A stretch of DNA of 64,000 nt from Dipteris shenzhenensis (taxonomy: Eukaryota > Polypodiophyta > Polypodiopsida > Gleicheniales), in assembly GCA_047967505.1 (NCBI GenBank), contig CM106539.1; one strand, given 5' to 3'. Below the pieces are notes generated by a model. It saw only the letters and a program-made list of their open reading frames with translations. It had not been told where the DNA came from and searched no databases. Shown here piece after piece: positions 1-10,958 of the stretch; positions within the stretch are counted from its first letter, which is position 1; each line of letters starts with the position of its first letter. Made by a program: the position numbers and the translations under genes.

Positions 1-231
1 ACTCTCTCTGGGTACAAAAGAATAGGTGAACCCTATATGTGGGTCTCAAACCAAACTCAGCTAACTAAGGTGGCATACTAACTGAGCCACTAACTAGAGT
101 ACATAAAGATAGCTGTCATCTAGCTATTATTCATGCGCAATGTACCAACTGCATCTGCAGCTAACAAGTCGGTGACATAAATGCACAACGGTCACCCTGG
201 CATATCACAAGTGGAGCTCGATATCTCAACA
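1..231 (-). repeat. 3' LTR of Copia family A copy 1 (cut by window edge)
   Basis: Read on the minus strand the LTR begins TGTTGAGATATC at 231. It is preceded by the polypurine tract GAGGGGGAG (232-240 on the plus strand), as expected for the 3' LTR of a minus-strand Copia element. It runs off the left edge, so its length and target-site duplication cannot be seen. The other family member at the right end shows the opposite 101 bp of the LTR, with no overlap, so the full LTR is at least about 330 bp. Confidence 0.75.
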
Positions 232-1395
232 CTCCCCCTCAAGCTCAATCCCAATTCTTGCACACCAAGTAGGTCTCTAAACTTGTGCAACTTCTCTATG
301 CCCAATGCCTTCGTGAATATGTCAGCTACCTAATCCTCTGTGCTGACATAAACTAGATCAATAAAACCTACTAGAACCTTCTCCCGCACATAGTGATAAT
401 GCACCTCAATGTGCTTTATTCTAGCATGATAGACTGGGTTATTTGCCAAGTGTATACTACTCATGTTGTCACAATAAATGACAACTGGCCCATCTATAGA
501 ATGATGCATATCATAAAGTAGCTTATGCAACCAAGCTGCCTCACATGCAGCCATTGTTGCACCCCTGTACTTAGCCCCTGTGCTCAACAAGGCAACTGTA
601 GGCTGTTTCTTGCTACTCCAAGTGACTACAATACTCCCAAAAGAGAACACATATCCACGGGTAGATCGTTTATTAAAAATACTACCAACCCAATCAACAT
701 CAGTGTATCTATGCAACTGTATCTGAACCCCAGTCTCATAAAATAGTCCATACTGCAATGTGGACTTCACATACCTCAGTGTGCATCTAGCCGCATCCAA
801 ATGTGGTTTCCTTGAAGCCTACATAAACTAACTTACCAACCCAATAGCATAGCTCAAATCTGGCCTGGTAATAGTCATATAAATCAAACTTCCTACTATG
901 CATCTGTACATAGTAGGGTCTTCCAGAAGCTCACTTGCATCTGCGCTCAACTTCACATTCTACTCCAAAGGAATTGAAATATGCTTACAGCCTGTCATCC
1001 CATATTTAGATAGCATGTCCAATCCATACTACCTCTGCAAGAGCCATATCCCACTTGTGGATCTAATCACCTCAATGCCCAAGAAGTAACACAGCTCTGC
1101 CAAATCCTTCATCTCAAACTTATGCTTCAATAGCATTTTCACATAAAGGATATCTTCATCACTATCTCCTGTGATGATCAAATCATCAACATAAATGACA
1201 AGCAGCATAATGCCTTTCTCTATTTTTCTCACATAAAGTGAGAAATTTGCCTTGGAAATCTGAAAGCCAATAGTGACAAGATACTGTCCTATCTTGTCAG
1301 ACCATGCTCTGGGTGCTTGCTTCAAGCCATACAAGGCTTTTTTCAACCTGCAAAAAAACTCAGGATGAACAGCATGAACATAACCTGGTGGATGT
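232..1395 (-). pseudogene. Copia family A copy 1: RT-RNase H remnant
   Basis: Minus-strand remnant of Ty1/Copia reverse transcriptase and RNase H. From high to low coordinate it shows KKALYGLKQAPRAWSDK and the YVDDLIITGDSDED catalytic box (1346-1029), then ARCTLRYVKSTL, KKQPTVALLSTGAKYRGA and HARIKHIEVHYHYVRE (800-330), the usual order of RT thumb and RNase H. In a live element this polymerase copies the RNA into cDNA inside virus-like particles. Stops separate the blocks (for example near 830 and after 1029), so it is dead. At about 1393 the RT is fused directly to the protease VDSG motif. The 1.95 kb that lies between them in copy 2 (about 60362-62310), including all of integrase, has been deleted. 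Confidence 0.9.
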
Positions 1396-2171
1396 GGTTT
1401 GACACACCTGAGTCAACATACCACACATCATTGCTTTCTTTAGTACTTGTCACAAAATTGGTCATGTGCTGCACCCATAAACAAATGCTCATTTCTGTCA
1501 TCACCATGTCTACTAGAGGATGCATAATTGCCTTGCTGCAATTTTCCAGTCATAATGTCATTTTGCTTTTTATAACAGTCTTTAACCATATGACCCATTT
1601 TACCACAGTAGTAGCATTCAACATTGTTAGTTACCACGTCCTCCTCCATAGGACTGGTTTTCTTGAATTATGCATAATCCTTTCCTAGACCATTCAAGGT
1701 CACAGAAACTAAATCATCATCTTCCACTGGCGACCCAATAGAAGCAAGTGCATCTGTAATCTTCTTCACCTTCATGTGGTAGTCATTGATGCTCATATTT
1801 TCTTTCTGCACATTATGCAACTCCTACTTGAGCTGCATTTTCCTAGCTTGCATATTTGTGCTATACATTTTTGTCAAAGTATCCCATGCCTCCTTCGGCG
1901 TGCTTGCATCCTGAATATGCACAATCATAGAATCTGAAATACTGATAGACAGCCAGTACATAACTTTTTTGGATCTCTCATGCTAGCCTTTAAATGCCTG
2001 TAACTCCTGTTGATTGGGAACATTAGGAATAATTGGTTCTTGTTCAACTCCAGTAATGAGCTCCCAATAGCCTTTTCCCGTAAGGAAATTTGTCATTCTA
2101 AACTTTCATGCTTGAAAGTTATTCTTGTCAAGCTTTTCAGTGACAGTCTATGAAAGAGCATCAGACGCCAT
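1396..2171 (-). pseudogene. Copia family A copy 1: gag-protease remnant
   Basis: Gag starts at the ATG at 2171 (MASDALSQ), matching copy 2 at 63355. The capsid-like region reads through several stops. It includes MYWLSISISDSM, KEAWDTLTKMYSTN and the nucleocapsid zinc knuckle CYYCGKMGHMVKDC (about 1570-1615), which has all CX2CX4HX4C ligands. The protease start VDSGVSNH at about 1400 keeps the catalytic Asp but has Val for the usual Ala. Between knuckle and capsid, about 210 bp present in copy 2 is missing. The copy cannot express a full Gag-Pol. Confidence 0.88.
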
Positions 2172-2365
2172 TACAAAACACTGCAAAATATTCTGTCACT
2201 GCAAAAAAAACACAACTTCTGCCTCACAAGGGCAAATCTGTAAAACTGACGAGAGTGGTATTTGACCACACAGTCACTTCCTAGTGACGATTATGCATCA
2301 ATAGGCAATAACAATGATTCTGTCACTCCCAATATCTCTACGCATAGGCATACGATATAATTTTT
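2172..2365 (-). mobile_element. Copia family A copy 1: truncated 5' leader
   Basis: Non-coding leader aligned by eye with 63356-63545 of copy 2 (shared words include CTTCTGCCTCACAAGGGCAA and CACAGTCACTTCCTAG). Similarity stops near 2365. The primer-binding site and 5' LTR that lie 350 bp further in copy 2 are absent, so the copy is truncated at its 5' end. The junction is against an acidic coding tail on the other strand. Confidence 0.8.
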
Positions 2366-2566
2366 GCGATAGATGGAGATCATGATATTGAGGAAGAAGA
2401 TAACAATCATCAAGAATCACCACACTTTATTGAAGAAGATGATCAAGTCTTAGGTGAACGTACGATGCCAAAGTACGATGATGATATAGGAGATCAACTT
2501 TGTATAGAGTTGGAGATAGACTTGTTTGGCGCACTAGACTTGGCTCAAGATGAGCCGTTGATGTAA
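2366..2566 (+). pseudogene. Acidic C-terminal coding fragment, family unknown
   Basis: An open plus-strand frame with no start codon runs from the Copia truncation point to a TAA at 2564-2566. It encodes about 65 residues rich in Asp and Glu (EEEDNNHQESPHFIEEDDQ, PKYDDDIGDQLCIELEID). The composition and the absence of any upstream start suggest the last part of a longer protein cut off by the Copia sequence. An acidic tail is common at the C-terminus of hAT transposases, but no hAT signature motif is visible, so this is only a possibility. Confidence 0.4.
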
Positions 2567-4537
2567 ATGCTCTTCATTGATTTTTTTTATCTCAAATGTG
2601 GACATGAATATATGAGCTTCAAACTTGATGTACATGCTCTTGTACTTTTATTCTCTCAAAGGATCAAACATGTATAAAAAGGGAAAAAAAATTTTCATTG
2701 GAAAAAACTATCTTTAAAGGTTGGTATGGGGGAAAACACTCTCTGTAAAACGTCGCTATAGGAAACTATCTTAGTGTCACTATATAACAACCTTCTACAA
2801 GTCTGGTAAGTGTCGCTATATAGCAACTCTGTATAAATGTCGCTATATAGTGACACTTGACTAAACCCACTTCGCTTACCAATAATTAGCACCCTCCACA
2901 TGCTAAATATTGGTGCTTAAGCATCGAAATAGGGGCCCCGTGTAGTACTGAACTTATATGAATAGCATTAACTTTTTTACTTGTCGTAGATACATCATCC
3001 CTACAATTATAAAATGTCATAACTTTAGTATTGTGTAGAGATATAGTCTTAATAATAATATGGTTATTATTATCTATTATAATTTATTCTTATATCTAGG
3101 ACATTTTTCAAGTTTAGATGACCATGACCTTGAAATTTGTTAGAGATTAGAGTATAGCTTATATGCATAGAATTGACTTTTGCATTTTTCATAAATACAT
3201 CTCTCACAATTCTTTTAAATATATTTACATCCTTACTAATGAAGCAGCTTCCCAATGGGTATTGATGTTGTGTATAAAGGATTGCACATTCTACTTTATA
3301 GTCACATAAAGGTACCTTGAGGCCTATTTGAATATGTATTTCATGTTTTCCTTTACACACAACGAGGGTGTGTGTACACACACAATAAACCCTTAAATTT
3401 TGTAAATATTTTAGAATATTTGGTCATCATGGGGATGAGAACTATTAATGACATATATTAGACATTTAACCTTTAATGCTGAAGTGGAAAAAATATTAGT
3501 AATTATGGGGATGATAACTTTTAATGATGAATATTAGGCATTATTACTATCGCTCTCTCTTTCTCTGCCCTTCTCTAAAATTTGTATCTTTGTAACTATA
3601 GAATATTTTTCAAATTTATTTCCATTGGAATAATGACAATGTTAAAACTATATGGATATAGTGTTATCATCAAAATCAATCTTGTCAAAGGAGCAGTCTT
3701 TGAATCGAGTGATGTTGATTTGTGTACATGTGATTGTTCAAGGTCCATTATTTTAATGGCCTTGAGAGAAAGATCATCATCAATTATTCCTCAGAGGGTC
3801 TTTGTGTGCTCATGCAATGAGGAGAACAATATATACATGATCTTTCTAATGTTTCTTTCACTATCGCCTCTTTTTGCATTGCAACATTGAGCTGCTACTC
3901 AATTGCGGGTCCCATCTTTGAGAACTTGAACTGAAAGGTACACACTTGAGCACTTCAAATTTTTCCTTGTATATATTGGCTCAAGGTTGTGGAACCATCA
4001 TCCAAGTCCCAATGCCAGGTTGTTAGTCTCATCATCTAGGATGCCCACGACCCTCAAAGGTGAGGCCTATGGCATCTCTCGTTCCATCATGTTTGCTGAA
4101 CCTAATGTGCCTTAGGAAGTGAAGGAATGGTGGGTTCTAGCAAGTCACAAAAGTCGTCGAGGGACTTGTATTTCCAATTTGGGAAGCTTATTGCATATCA
4201 CCTTGAGGGCCTTTACAGACTGCAAGGGAGTTCCCAAAGTGTGGTGGGCACTAAAAAATAATGATGGATGGGTTGTTTTCCCAAGAAAGTAAGGTGTTGT
4301 TGATTGCATGACTAGCTTGGTGTTATTAGTAAGAGCCCATGACCAAGGTGTCACAACTTATAGTGAAGAGTCGTTCCCAAGTAGGCTATCCCAGCCAAGC
4401 TTGGGCTATCGAGGTCGACAAGAATTTCCGAGCTCTACTCTAAGGCATGGGTTGGAGTCTATAGCTTGAACTCTAGCTTGTGTAGTGTTTCCCCTATGAC
4501 AACAAGTGCACTATACAACAACTGAGCTCGAATGCTT
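2567..4537. other. AT-rich DNA without a recognisable gene
   Basis: No open frame here looks coding. Two diverged direct repeats of about 65 bp sit near 2945 and 3153 (shared TTATATG.ATAG.ATT.ACTTTT and ATACATC). A cluster of TGTCGCTATATAG words lies at 2745-2865 and is listed separately. GGGGCCCC occurs at 2932-2939. Short frames at 3070-3381 and 3582-3890 have no family resemblance that I can see. Confidence 0.5.
2745..2865. repeat. GTCGCTATATAG short repeat cluster
   Basis: Four variants of (T)GTCGCTATATAG lie within 120 bp: CGTCGCTATAGG, TGTCACTATATAAC, TGTCGCTATATAGC and TGTCGCTATATAGTGAC. The core GCTATATAGC is a perfect palindrome. The copies are spaced irregularly, more like clustered protein-binding sites or a subterminal transposon repeat than a uniform tandem array. 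Confidence 0.55.
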
Positions 4538-4629
4538 GGCAGTAGTCTGCTAGGTGGTTCATAAATTCCATACATACATCCATGGCAGTAGTCTGCTAGG
4601 TGGCTCATAAATTCCATACATACATTCAT
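4538..4629. repeat. 46 bp tandem duplication
   Basis: Two copies of a 46 bp unit (GGCAGTAGTCTGCTAGGTGG...) start at 4538 and 4584 and differ at only a few positions. They lie just upstream of the Gypsy RNase H remnant. Confidence 0.85.
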
Positions 4630-4644
4630 GGCTCAAAATTTTTC

Positions 4645-5516
4645 ATTCAGACAGATAGGATTGACTAATTTAATGACCAAGAAGGATGCGCACGGAAGAA
4701 TTGCAAGATAGATCCTCCTAATTCAGGATTATGACTTTGTGATAAAGAATTGCAAGATGGATCCTCCTACTTCAAGATTATGACTTTGTAATTACTGACT
4801 TGGGAAGTTTAACCAGTTGGCTAATGCCTTGTTGAGAATCTATTATCAATTAGTTCAAACTCAAATGGTAGCTTCCTCTTCCCATCATCCACTGCCTTTA
4901 CTTACCAGTACTCCTCCTTTACCCTCTTTAGATGACAAACATATTACAATCAACTACATCATAGAAAAAATACAGTTCGACAAACCACCCCCATTCATGA
5001 AGATCCTTAATGGTTTAGTTTATTATCACAAACCTTCCTTTCAACCTAGACTGTATGTTTCAAAATCGGTACAAGATCTCTACATCAAGTCCTTTCACGA
5101 TGACATTTTTGGAGGGCACTTCGGGTTTGCAAAGGTGTTCGCCAAGATCTGCACAAAATTTTATTCACCTAAGCTCCAAAAGTCAATTTCTTCTTATTTA
5201 GAATCTCGTCCTACTTGCCTTCAAGTCTCCTAACTGTAAACCTACAGGAGATCTTCAATCTATTTCTACTTCGGAACCATTTGAGTTGATTGCCTATGAT
5301 ATCACTAGCCCGTTTCCCATGTTTGATAACAACATGTCCTATACCATCGTTTTGATAGACTATGTAATGCATGCAGGAGATCTTCAATCTATTTCTTCTT
5401 CGGAACCGTTCAAGTTGATTGCCTATGATATCACTAGCCCATTTCCCATGTCTGAGAATAACATGTCTGATAACAGCATGTCCTATATCATCATTTTGCA
5501 GACTATGTAACACATT
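4645..5516 (+). pseudogene. Ty3/Gypsy RNase H end and integrase N-terminus, decayed
   Basis: Plus-strand Gypsy pol remnant. It opens with LMTKKDAHGRIARW and LGKFNQLANAL (the RNase H-connection region, normally ending in NxxADALSR). The integrase zinc-binding motif follows: HDDIFGGHFGFAKV then SYLESRPTCLQ. Next is the first catalytic Asp in FELIAYDITSPFP. Two tandem duplications damage it: a 49 bp one at 4701-4798 and a 129 bp one at 5245-5516. The second repeats the integrase segment around the first catalytic Asp, so IAYDITSPFP appears twice. Integrase would join cDNA ends into the chromosome. This copy is dead. Confidence 0.8.
5245..5516 (+). repeat. 129 bp in-frame tandem duplication in Gypsy integrase
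   Basis: GCAGGAGATCTTCAATCTAT-type sequence begins near 5245 and again near 5374. The second unit has a 15 bp internal addition around AACATGTCTGATAACAGC. The 129 bp period is 43 codons, so the duplication preserved the frame. Confidence 0.85.
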
Positions 5517-6410
5517 GGTCTATTGCTCAACCACTTTCATCCATAAGGGCATTCGATGTTGCAAAAATTTTACTTGATAATGTGATACTAATCCATGGTT
5601 GCCCCAAGTATATTCTTGCAAATCAAGGCACCAACTTCAAGTCGGAGGTGATGAAGATTGTAGCAGATCGAGTCAATGTCAAACAATAGTTTACAAGCAT
5701 GTTACATCCCGCCGATTGTAATGGCTTGACTGAGAGGCTGAATTGGACCATCAAGCTCATGCTCGCAATGTACGTGTCATCGCAATTGGGATGTGGCATT
5801 GCTGCATACAACACTGCCCTACAAGAATCTACGTAGATCAGCCCCTTCGAGTCATTATTTGGTCACCCTCCCCCGTTTTTCAGCAGAAATAGGTCTCATT
5901 GAAATCAAGGATATCAAGAATATAGACGGTGTGCAGTGGTCACATTTTCTAGAAGAGACACTACTCTTCATACGATAGAATGCAGCATCGCATCTTAAAA
6001 AGGCTCAAGCTAGACAATACAAACTCTACAATCAATGCCACCAAAAAGTTCAATTCCAAACTTGCGATCTAGTGATGTTTCTATCCCATGTGGAAGAAAG
6101 GTTTGGCAGAAAAATTCCTACCATGGTGGATCGGTGCATACCAAGTTACTAGTCAAGTCGGCAAGACTACATACGCATTGCTTCATTGTGCACAAGCTAG
6201 GAAAACAAAGACCACCGCCCATATATATTTCACTTATTAAACCATTTCATGCATGTACAATGCAATTCACACAAGGGAGGGGTAGACGTGACATGTACGT
6301 GATGTGGAAGACAACTAAGATGCTGATGAGGATCCCCATGGCAGTTGTGGATGACACTGTGGCTGCAGACAAAGACCTGACGTGCACCATGTGTGCTAGT
6401 ATAGGATAGT
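5517..6410 (+). pseudogene. Ty3/Gypsy integrase core and C-terminus, decayed
   Basis: This continues the integrase in shifting frames with stops. Visible blocks are VAKILLDNV, the second Asp region NQGTNFKSEV, and the Glu region NGLTERLNWTIK (about 5725-5755), followed by FESLFGHPPP. The D,D,E order is as in Gypsy integrases. Residual open frames at 6035-6409 correspond to the C-terminal domain (KLGKQRPPPIYISLIKPF). No chromodomain could be recognised. The sequence then grades into non-coding DNA interrupted at 6692 by the Copia insertion. Confidence 0.75.
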
Positions 6411-6691
6411 TTAGATGGATCTCGAAATGAATATGAGGGTCTACACACGGAAGGCCTAACATTTTTGGTCTAGTTTGCTTGTTTATCTTCTTACTCTTGC
6501 TTGTGTGGCTTGCTCCTCTAATTCATGTTTTTGGCCTGCCCTAGGGAAGGCTTTAATAAAGGGTCGAATTTTGGGCAGATGGGAAAATTAGCGCATTTTG
6601 GTGAAATTTGAATTTTTATTTTTGGCGCCATCTCATTGGTTGATGTTGTTGTATGCATTTCTCATTAATTGAAGTACTCGAACTTGGTCAA
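6411..6691. other. Non-coding flank between Gypsy remnant and Copia
   Basis: No gene here. GGCGCCATCTCATTGGTTGATG lies near 6626-6647. This stretch and its continuation after 12385 form the target into which the Copia element inserted. It could be part of the Gypsy 3' LTR, but I found no partner LTR. Confidence 0.4.
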
Positions 6692-6696
6692 AGTAC
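6692..6696. repeat. Target-site duplication, left (AGTAC)
   Basis: AGTAC immediately precedes the TGTTGG terminus of the 5' LTR and is matched by AGTAC at 12381-12385. Confidence 0.92.
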
Positions 6697-6898
6697 TGTT
6701 GGTATAAAGGCACATTGCCACCCTTTTGTTAAAGATATGATACCTATGACTGTCTTAAGACAGTTATAGGTGAAAGCCTAATCCTAATAAAACCTATGAG
6801 TTTGTGGTGTGGCTCAACACTTCACACCCACACTTTTGTGTCGCCCTCTCTCTCTCTCTCTCTCTCCTTGGTTCCACTCCCTCACTCATTCCCTCTCA
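6697..6898 (+). repeat. 5' LTR of Copia element
   Basis: 202 bp, TGTTGG...CTCTCA. It holds the promoter and the transcript start. Visible features are an AATAAA (in TCCTAATAAAACC, about 6785) that can serve as the polyadenylation signal in the 3' copy, a short TCTTAAGACA dyad, and a CT-dinucleotide run at 6846-6866. Confidence 0.95.
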
Positions 6899-6900
6899 AC

Positions 6901-6913
6901 TGGTATCAGAGCC
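6901..6913 (+). promoter_or_regulatory. Primer-binding site (initiator Met tRNA)
   Basis: TGGTATCAGAGCC lies two bases after the 5' LTR. It matches the 3' end of plant initiator methionine tRNA, the usual primer for minus-strand cDNA synthesis in Copia elements. Confidence 0.95.
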
Positions 6914-8522
6914 TTCACCTCTCCCTCTCCACTCCTGTCTACCCCTCCCTCTACCCCTCCCTCTCCCCTCGGGCCTCGTGCCCTCAGCAGCGACAGCAGC
7001 GAGCTCGGTAGCGAGCAACGCGCAGGCAGGCAGTGCGAGTAGAGCAGGGCAGCGCGCAGGCAACACGCGCGGGCAGAGTCGGGTAGTGCGCAGGCGACGC
7101 GTGCAGGCAGAGCGGGGCAGCTCGCACACGCAGTAGCAGCTAGCTGTTGCTAGCTGCGCAGCTAGCTGCGCACTGCAACACAAGCTACATGCAGCCCTTC
7201 ATACGGTCAGGTACGATCGTCCGTACTGTCGTACGGATGCTGTACAGGCGACCATATTGTACGGACGCCGCCGTACGATCGCTGCATCAGGAAGGTACAG
7301 TTTGATTTTTTTTTTTTTTTTTGGGATTTGTACCCTGCGCAGGTACAGCAAGTACAGCAGGCTTTTTTTTTTGGGGGGGGGGGGAAGAAGAAAAAGAGAG
7401 AGCACTCTGCTCTTCATTCCCGATTGTTCAGTTCTCAAAACTGTGTGTTGAAGGTACAGCAAGTACCCTCGTGTCCCTCGTGCTTGAGGTGACTAGTGCC
7501 ACAGTGTGTGGTGGTTGCACAATTATCTTGTTTCGGGAAGGTCAAATGCCTTGATTTCGCAGAGGGCTTTTATGCTTTTGCTGAGTGTAAATCTCAACTT
7601 TTGGGTGACAATTTCAAAGGGCTTTTGCTTGGAAGTTTATGCAGTGTATGCCTTGAGGCAGTGTGGAGCCAGGGTGCCCACATTGGTCTTGTTTCAGCAG
7701 TGTATTCAGTGACATTTCTTGCAGGTCACATTATGTGTATGACACCTTGAAAAATCTCAGTTGAGCCACGCTTGGCCAGGGCGCATCGAGTTTACTCGGT
7801 CCCTAACTGTCCATCGTTGACAGTGCTCAAAAGATTTTCTCTTCAGTGTTTGTACGTTGGGATCTGTGTTGTTACTGTGTACACAGGGCCGTTTATGCAT
7901 TACATTGTCAGGTGAAAGTGCTAGGAGAGCGCTGTATTTTGTATGCTACCTCAGTGTTTCACTTGGTACAGGTGTCAAATCAAAGGGCTTTTGCCCAGAT
8001 TTTGCTTGTGAGCACTTGAGTTACTGTTTGAGACCTTCAGATGCCTTTTATCTCCTTGGCAGAAGGGTGATTGCTTGGGATTTGTCCCATTCTTTGTTGC
8101 AGGTTTGTGACAGGCTGAAGTGTTTGGAGCCTCTTTTCAGTGAACAAAACAATGTATGACAAGTGGTTTATGCATATAAAATCAGTGCAATACCTCATGT
8201 GAGGTGGGAGAAGTGTCCAGGACAGCAGTGTTTTGTGCTTCGTTAGCTGATGATGCGCTGATGATGCACTGATAAAGCACTTGTGGAACAGCTGCAGCAT
8301 TCTGAAGTTACTGTTTTATGCCTATTTGAGCACGGTACAGTGTGTCAGAAGGTACAGTGACTGGAGGGAAATTTTCTGTTTTGCTGCAGATTTTTTTTTG
8401 ACAGTAAAAACAACACTATTGTGAGTGCTCCTGGCTCTTGATAGAGCAGGTTTTTTTGAGAAATCAGAATTTTATTTAGTCATTTTTGACTTACAGGGAG
8501 TCAGGTACTTTCCTTATCTGAT
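6914..8522 (+). other. 1.6 kb structured leader of the Copia element
   Basis: This long untranslated stretch runs from the PBS to the gag ATG. It starts with a CT-rich block, then a GC-rich part (6965-7285). That part contains strong dyads: AGCTAGCT palindromes at 7137-7170 and GTACGATCG/CGTACGATCG inverted repeats at 7211-7283. Next come a T-run (about 7305-7322) and a T9G10 homopolymer pair (7363-7383). The 7-mer GGTACAG recurs six times (7294, 7342, 7453, 7965, 8334, 8351). Open frames here (6796-7183, 7496-7750, 7857-8159) are low-complexity or unrelated to Gag. Confidence 0.7.
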
Positions 8523-10605
8523 ATGGCATCAAGGGGAAGTGAATCTTCAATTCTGAACATAAAGAAATTGGAAGGGGCACACAATTATGCATTATGGGCA
8601 GAACAGTGTTTGAATGTACTTCTGCTAAAGAAGATTTCTAAGCCCATAAGGGTGAAGGGTGTCAAGCCATCTGGGATGTCAGATGATGAGTGGGAGGAGC
8701 TTGATTTGTCCGCTAGGGCTGCTATCATTCTTACTCTCAGTGATTCTCTTGTGTTCAATGTTCAGGCTGAAAAGACCTCTTATGGCCTATGGCAGAGGCT
8801 AGAAGAGTTGTATGCCCAAAAGAGTTCAGCCAGTAAGGTTTATTGGTTGAAGAAGCTTGTTGATCTTCGCATGAAGGAAGGTACAGCTATGACCTCACAC
8901 TTGAGTGAGTTCAATGCCATCTTTACACAGCTTATTGCACAGGGATTGAACCTTGATGAGGAGTTCAAGGCTACTTTCTTGTTGTGTACCCTCCCTGAGA
9001 GTTGGGACACTTTCAAGACCACCCTGTCTAATTCAAATGTCACTCTTATGTATGCTGATGTGGAGAGCTCTCTCCTTATGGAGGAGATGAGCAGGAAGAA
9101 TAATGCGGGCAGCAAGTCTTCAAATGCTTTGCAGGTACAGGAAAGTGGCAGGACTCAGCAGAAGGGGAGATCTGCTGGAAAGTCCAAATCCCGCAGTCAG
9201 TCCCGTGGCAAAAAGGATATTGAATGCTTTTACTGTGGCAAGAAGGGACATGTGAAGTCTAAGTGCTTCAAGTTTATACGGGATCAGAAAGCCAAGAAGG
9301 CTAAGACAAAGGATGCAGGCAGTGGAAGCAAAGGCAAAGGCAAGGCCAAGGCAGATGACTTGGATGCAGTGAATGTTGCAGCAGAAGACAGTGAAAGTGA
9401 CAGACATGATGTTTTATGCTCTTCTGCTGTAATTGCACATACATTGGTTATTGATGGCCATGACATGCACACCTGGCTCTTGGATTCAGGTGCTTCTTTT
9501 CATGTTACTCCTCATAGGGAGTGGTTTACTTCCTACACAGGTACTCATGGAGTTGTTCACCTTGGGAACAACTATGCATGTCAGATTGCAGGGATTGGCA
9601 GTATACAGATAGTATTCCCTGATGGACGCACTTTTATGCTTGATGGTGTTCGCCATGTGCCGCAAATCAAGAAAAATCTGATAAGCACTGGCTTTTTGGA
9701 TGACAGTGGTTACCACACCACATTTGGGGATTCCAAATGGGTGATTACTGATGGCCAGGTTGTAGTGGCTGAGGGTTATAAGAGTGATACCTTGTACCCT
9801 CTTTATGTTTCCAGTGTAGGTAATCATGTTGTTGCCATAACCGAGCTGCCAAAGGTTTCATTGTGGCATAGCCGGTTGGGACACATGTTCGTTAAAGGAA
9901 TGCAAGAACTATCACGTTTGGGTTATCTGCCATCTCTCTCATTTTCAGATTTGCCTACTTGTGATCATTGCATATTTGGCAAGCATTCTATGACTCCTCA
10001 TAAGAGGAGAGCTCCCCAAAATAGAGCACCGCTTGATCTAGTGCACACTGATTTGTGTGAGATGCCACAGCTATCACTAGGGGGTGCAAAGTATTTTATT
10101 ACTTTTATTGATGATGCCACACGCAAAGTGTGGGTCTATTTCTTGAAGCATAAAAGCGACGCCTTAGATGCTTTCAAGAAGTTTGTCGCTCAGGTTGAGA
10201 ATCGGACAGGTCGCAGGCTGAAATGCCTCAGATCCGATAATGGGGGTGAGTATGTGTCACATGCTTTTGTACAGTTTTGCGAAGCTAAGGGCATTAAACA
10301 GGAACTCACAGCCCCTCATAATGCATCTCAAAATGGTGTGAGCGAGCGGATGAATCGAGCTATTCAGGAGAAGGTTCGATGTATGTTGTCTTATGCTGCA
10401 TTGCCCCATGGCTTTTGGGCAGAAGCTGTGCAAACAGCAGTTCACATAATTAACAGGTCGCCAAACAAGGCTTTGGAGTTGAAAGTGCCAGAGGAGGTGT
10501 GGTCTGGCAAGCCACCTTCATATAAGCACTTACGTGTGTTTGGCTGCGAGTGCTTTGCTCATATACGCAAAGAACTGCACACCAAACTGGAGCCAAAGGC
10601 TATGA
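8523..10605 (+). pseudogene. Copia Gag-protease-integrase, truncated by internal deletion
   Basis: A continuous frame from ATG 8523, placed like a Gag start. Gag (about residues 1-225) includes NYALWAEQCLNVLL and LSEFNAIFTQLIAQG. The nucleocapsid knuckle CFYCGKKGHVKSKC is at about 235-248. The aspartic protease LLDSGASFHVTP is near 320. The GAG-pre-integrase segment is LWHSRLGHM, and the integrase zinc finger ends CDHCIFGKH. The DD35E core is visible as LVHTDLCEMP, LRSDNGGEY and NGVSERMNR, then YKHLRVFGCECFAH. At about 10600 the frame leaves integrase in EPKA and is read out of frame through RT. The linker between integrase and RT, normally a few hundred bases, has been lost. Confidence 0.93.
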
Positions 10606-10957
10606 TACATGGGACTTGGTGCAGCTACCTGCAGGCAGAAAGGTTTTGCCATGCAAGTGGGTTTACAAAGTCAAAGTGGATTCAAATGCTTTACCGAGGT
10701 ATAAGGCCAAATTGGTTGCCAAGGGATTTAAGCAGGAGAAGGGCATTGACTTTGATGAGATCTTTTCCCCTGTAGTCAAGATGACTACTTTGAGAGCAGT
10801 GTTAGCTCTTGTTGCTCATGAGGACATGGATTTATGTCAGATGGATGTGAAGACTGCCTTTCTTCACGGAGATCTCCATGATGAGATCTATATGAGTCAG
10901 CCAGAGGGATATGCTGTTAAAGGGAAAGAGCAGCTTGTGTGTAAGCCTTGTGTGTAA
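10606..10957 (+). pseudogene. Copia reverse transcriptase, N-terminal part
   Basis: RT resumes in another frame immediately after the internal deletion: TWDLVQLPAGRKVLPCKW, YKAKLVAKGFKQEKGIDF, then MDVKTAFLHGDLHDEIYM, the palm motif with the first catalytic Asp. The frame ends at VCKPCV followed by a stop. That stop is produced by a 13 bp tandem duplication of TTGTGTGTAAGCC-type sequence at 10933-10958, which shifts the rest of RT into another frame. Confidence 0.93.
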
Positions 10958-10958
10958 G

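Noticed and set aside
2930-2945. hAT terminal inverted repeat at GGGGCCCC
   Set aside because: Only one end could be proposed and no partner TIR or 8 bp duplication was seen. Kept as a low-level finding only.
6796-7183. Several overlapping open frames of 70-110 codons on both strands
   Set aside because: They cover the CT-rich LTR end and GC-rich leader, are low-complexity, and overlap in all frames. This is what a stop-poor repeat gives.
8840-9827. Minus-strand frames opposite the Copia gag-pol
   Set aside because: Shadows of a well-supported plus-strand coding region.
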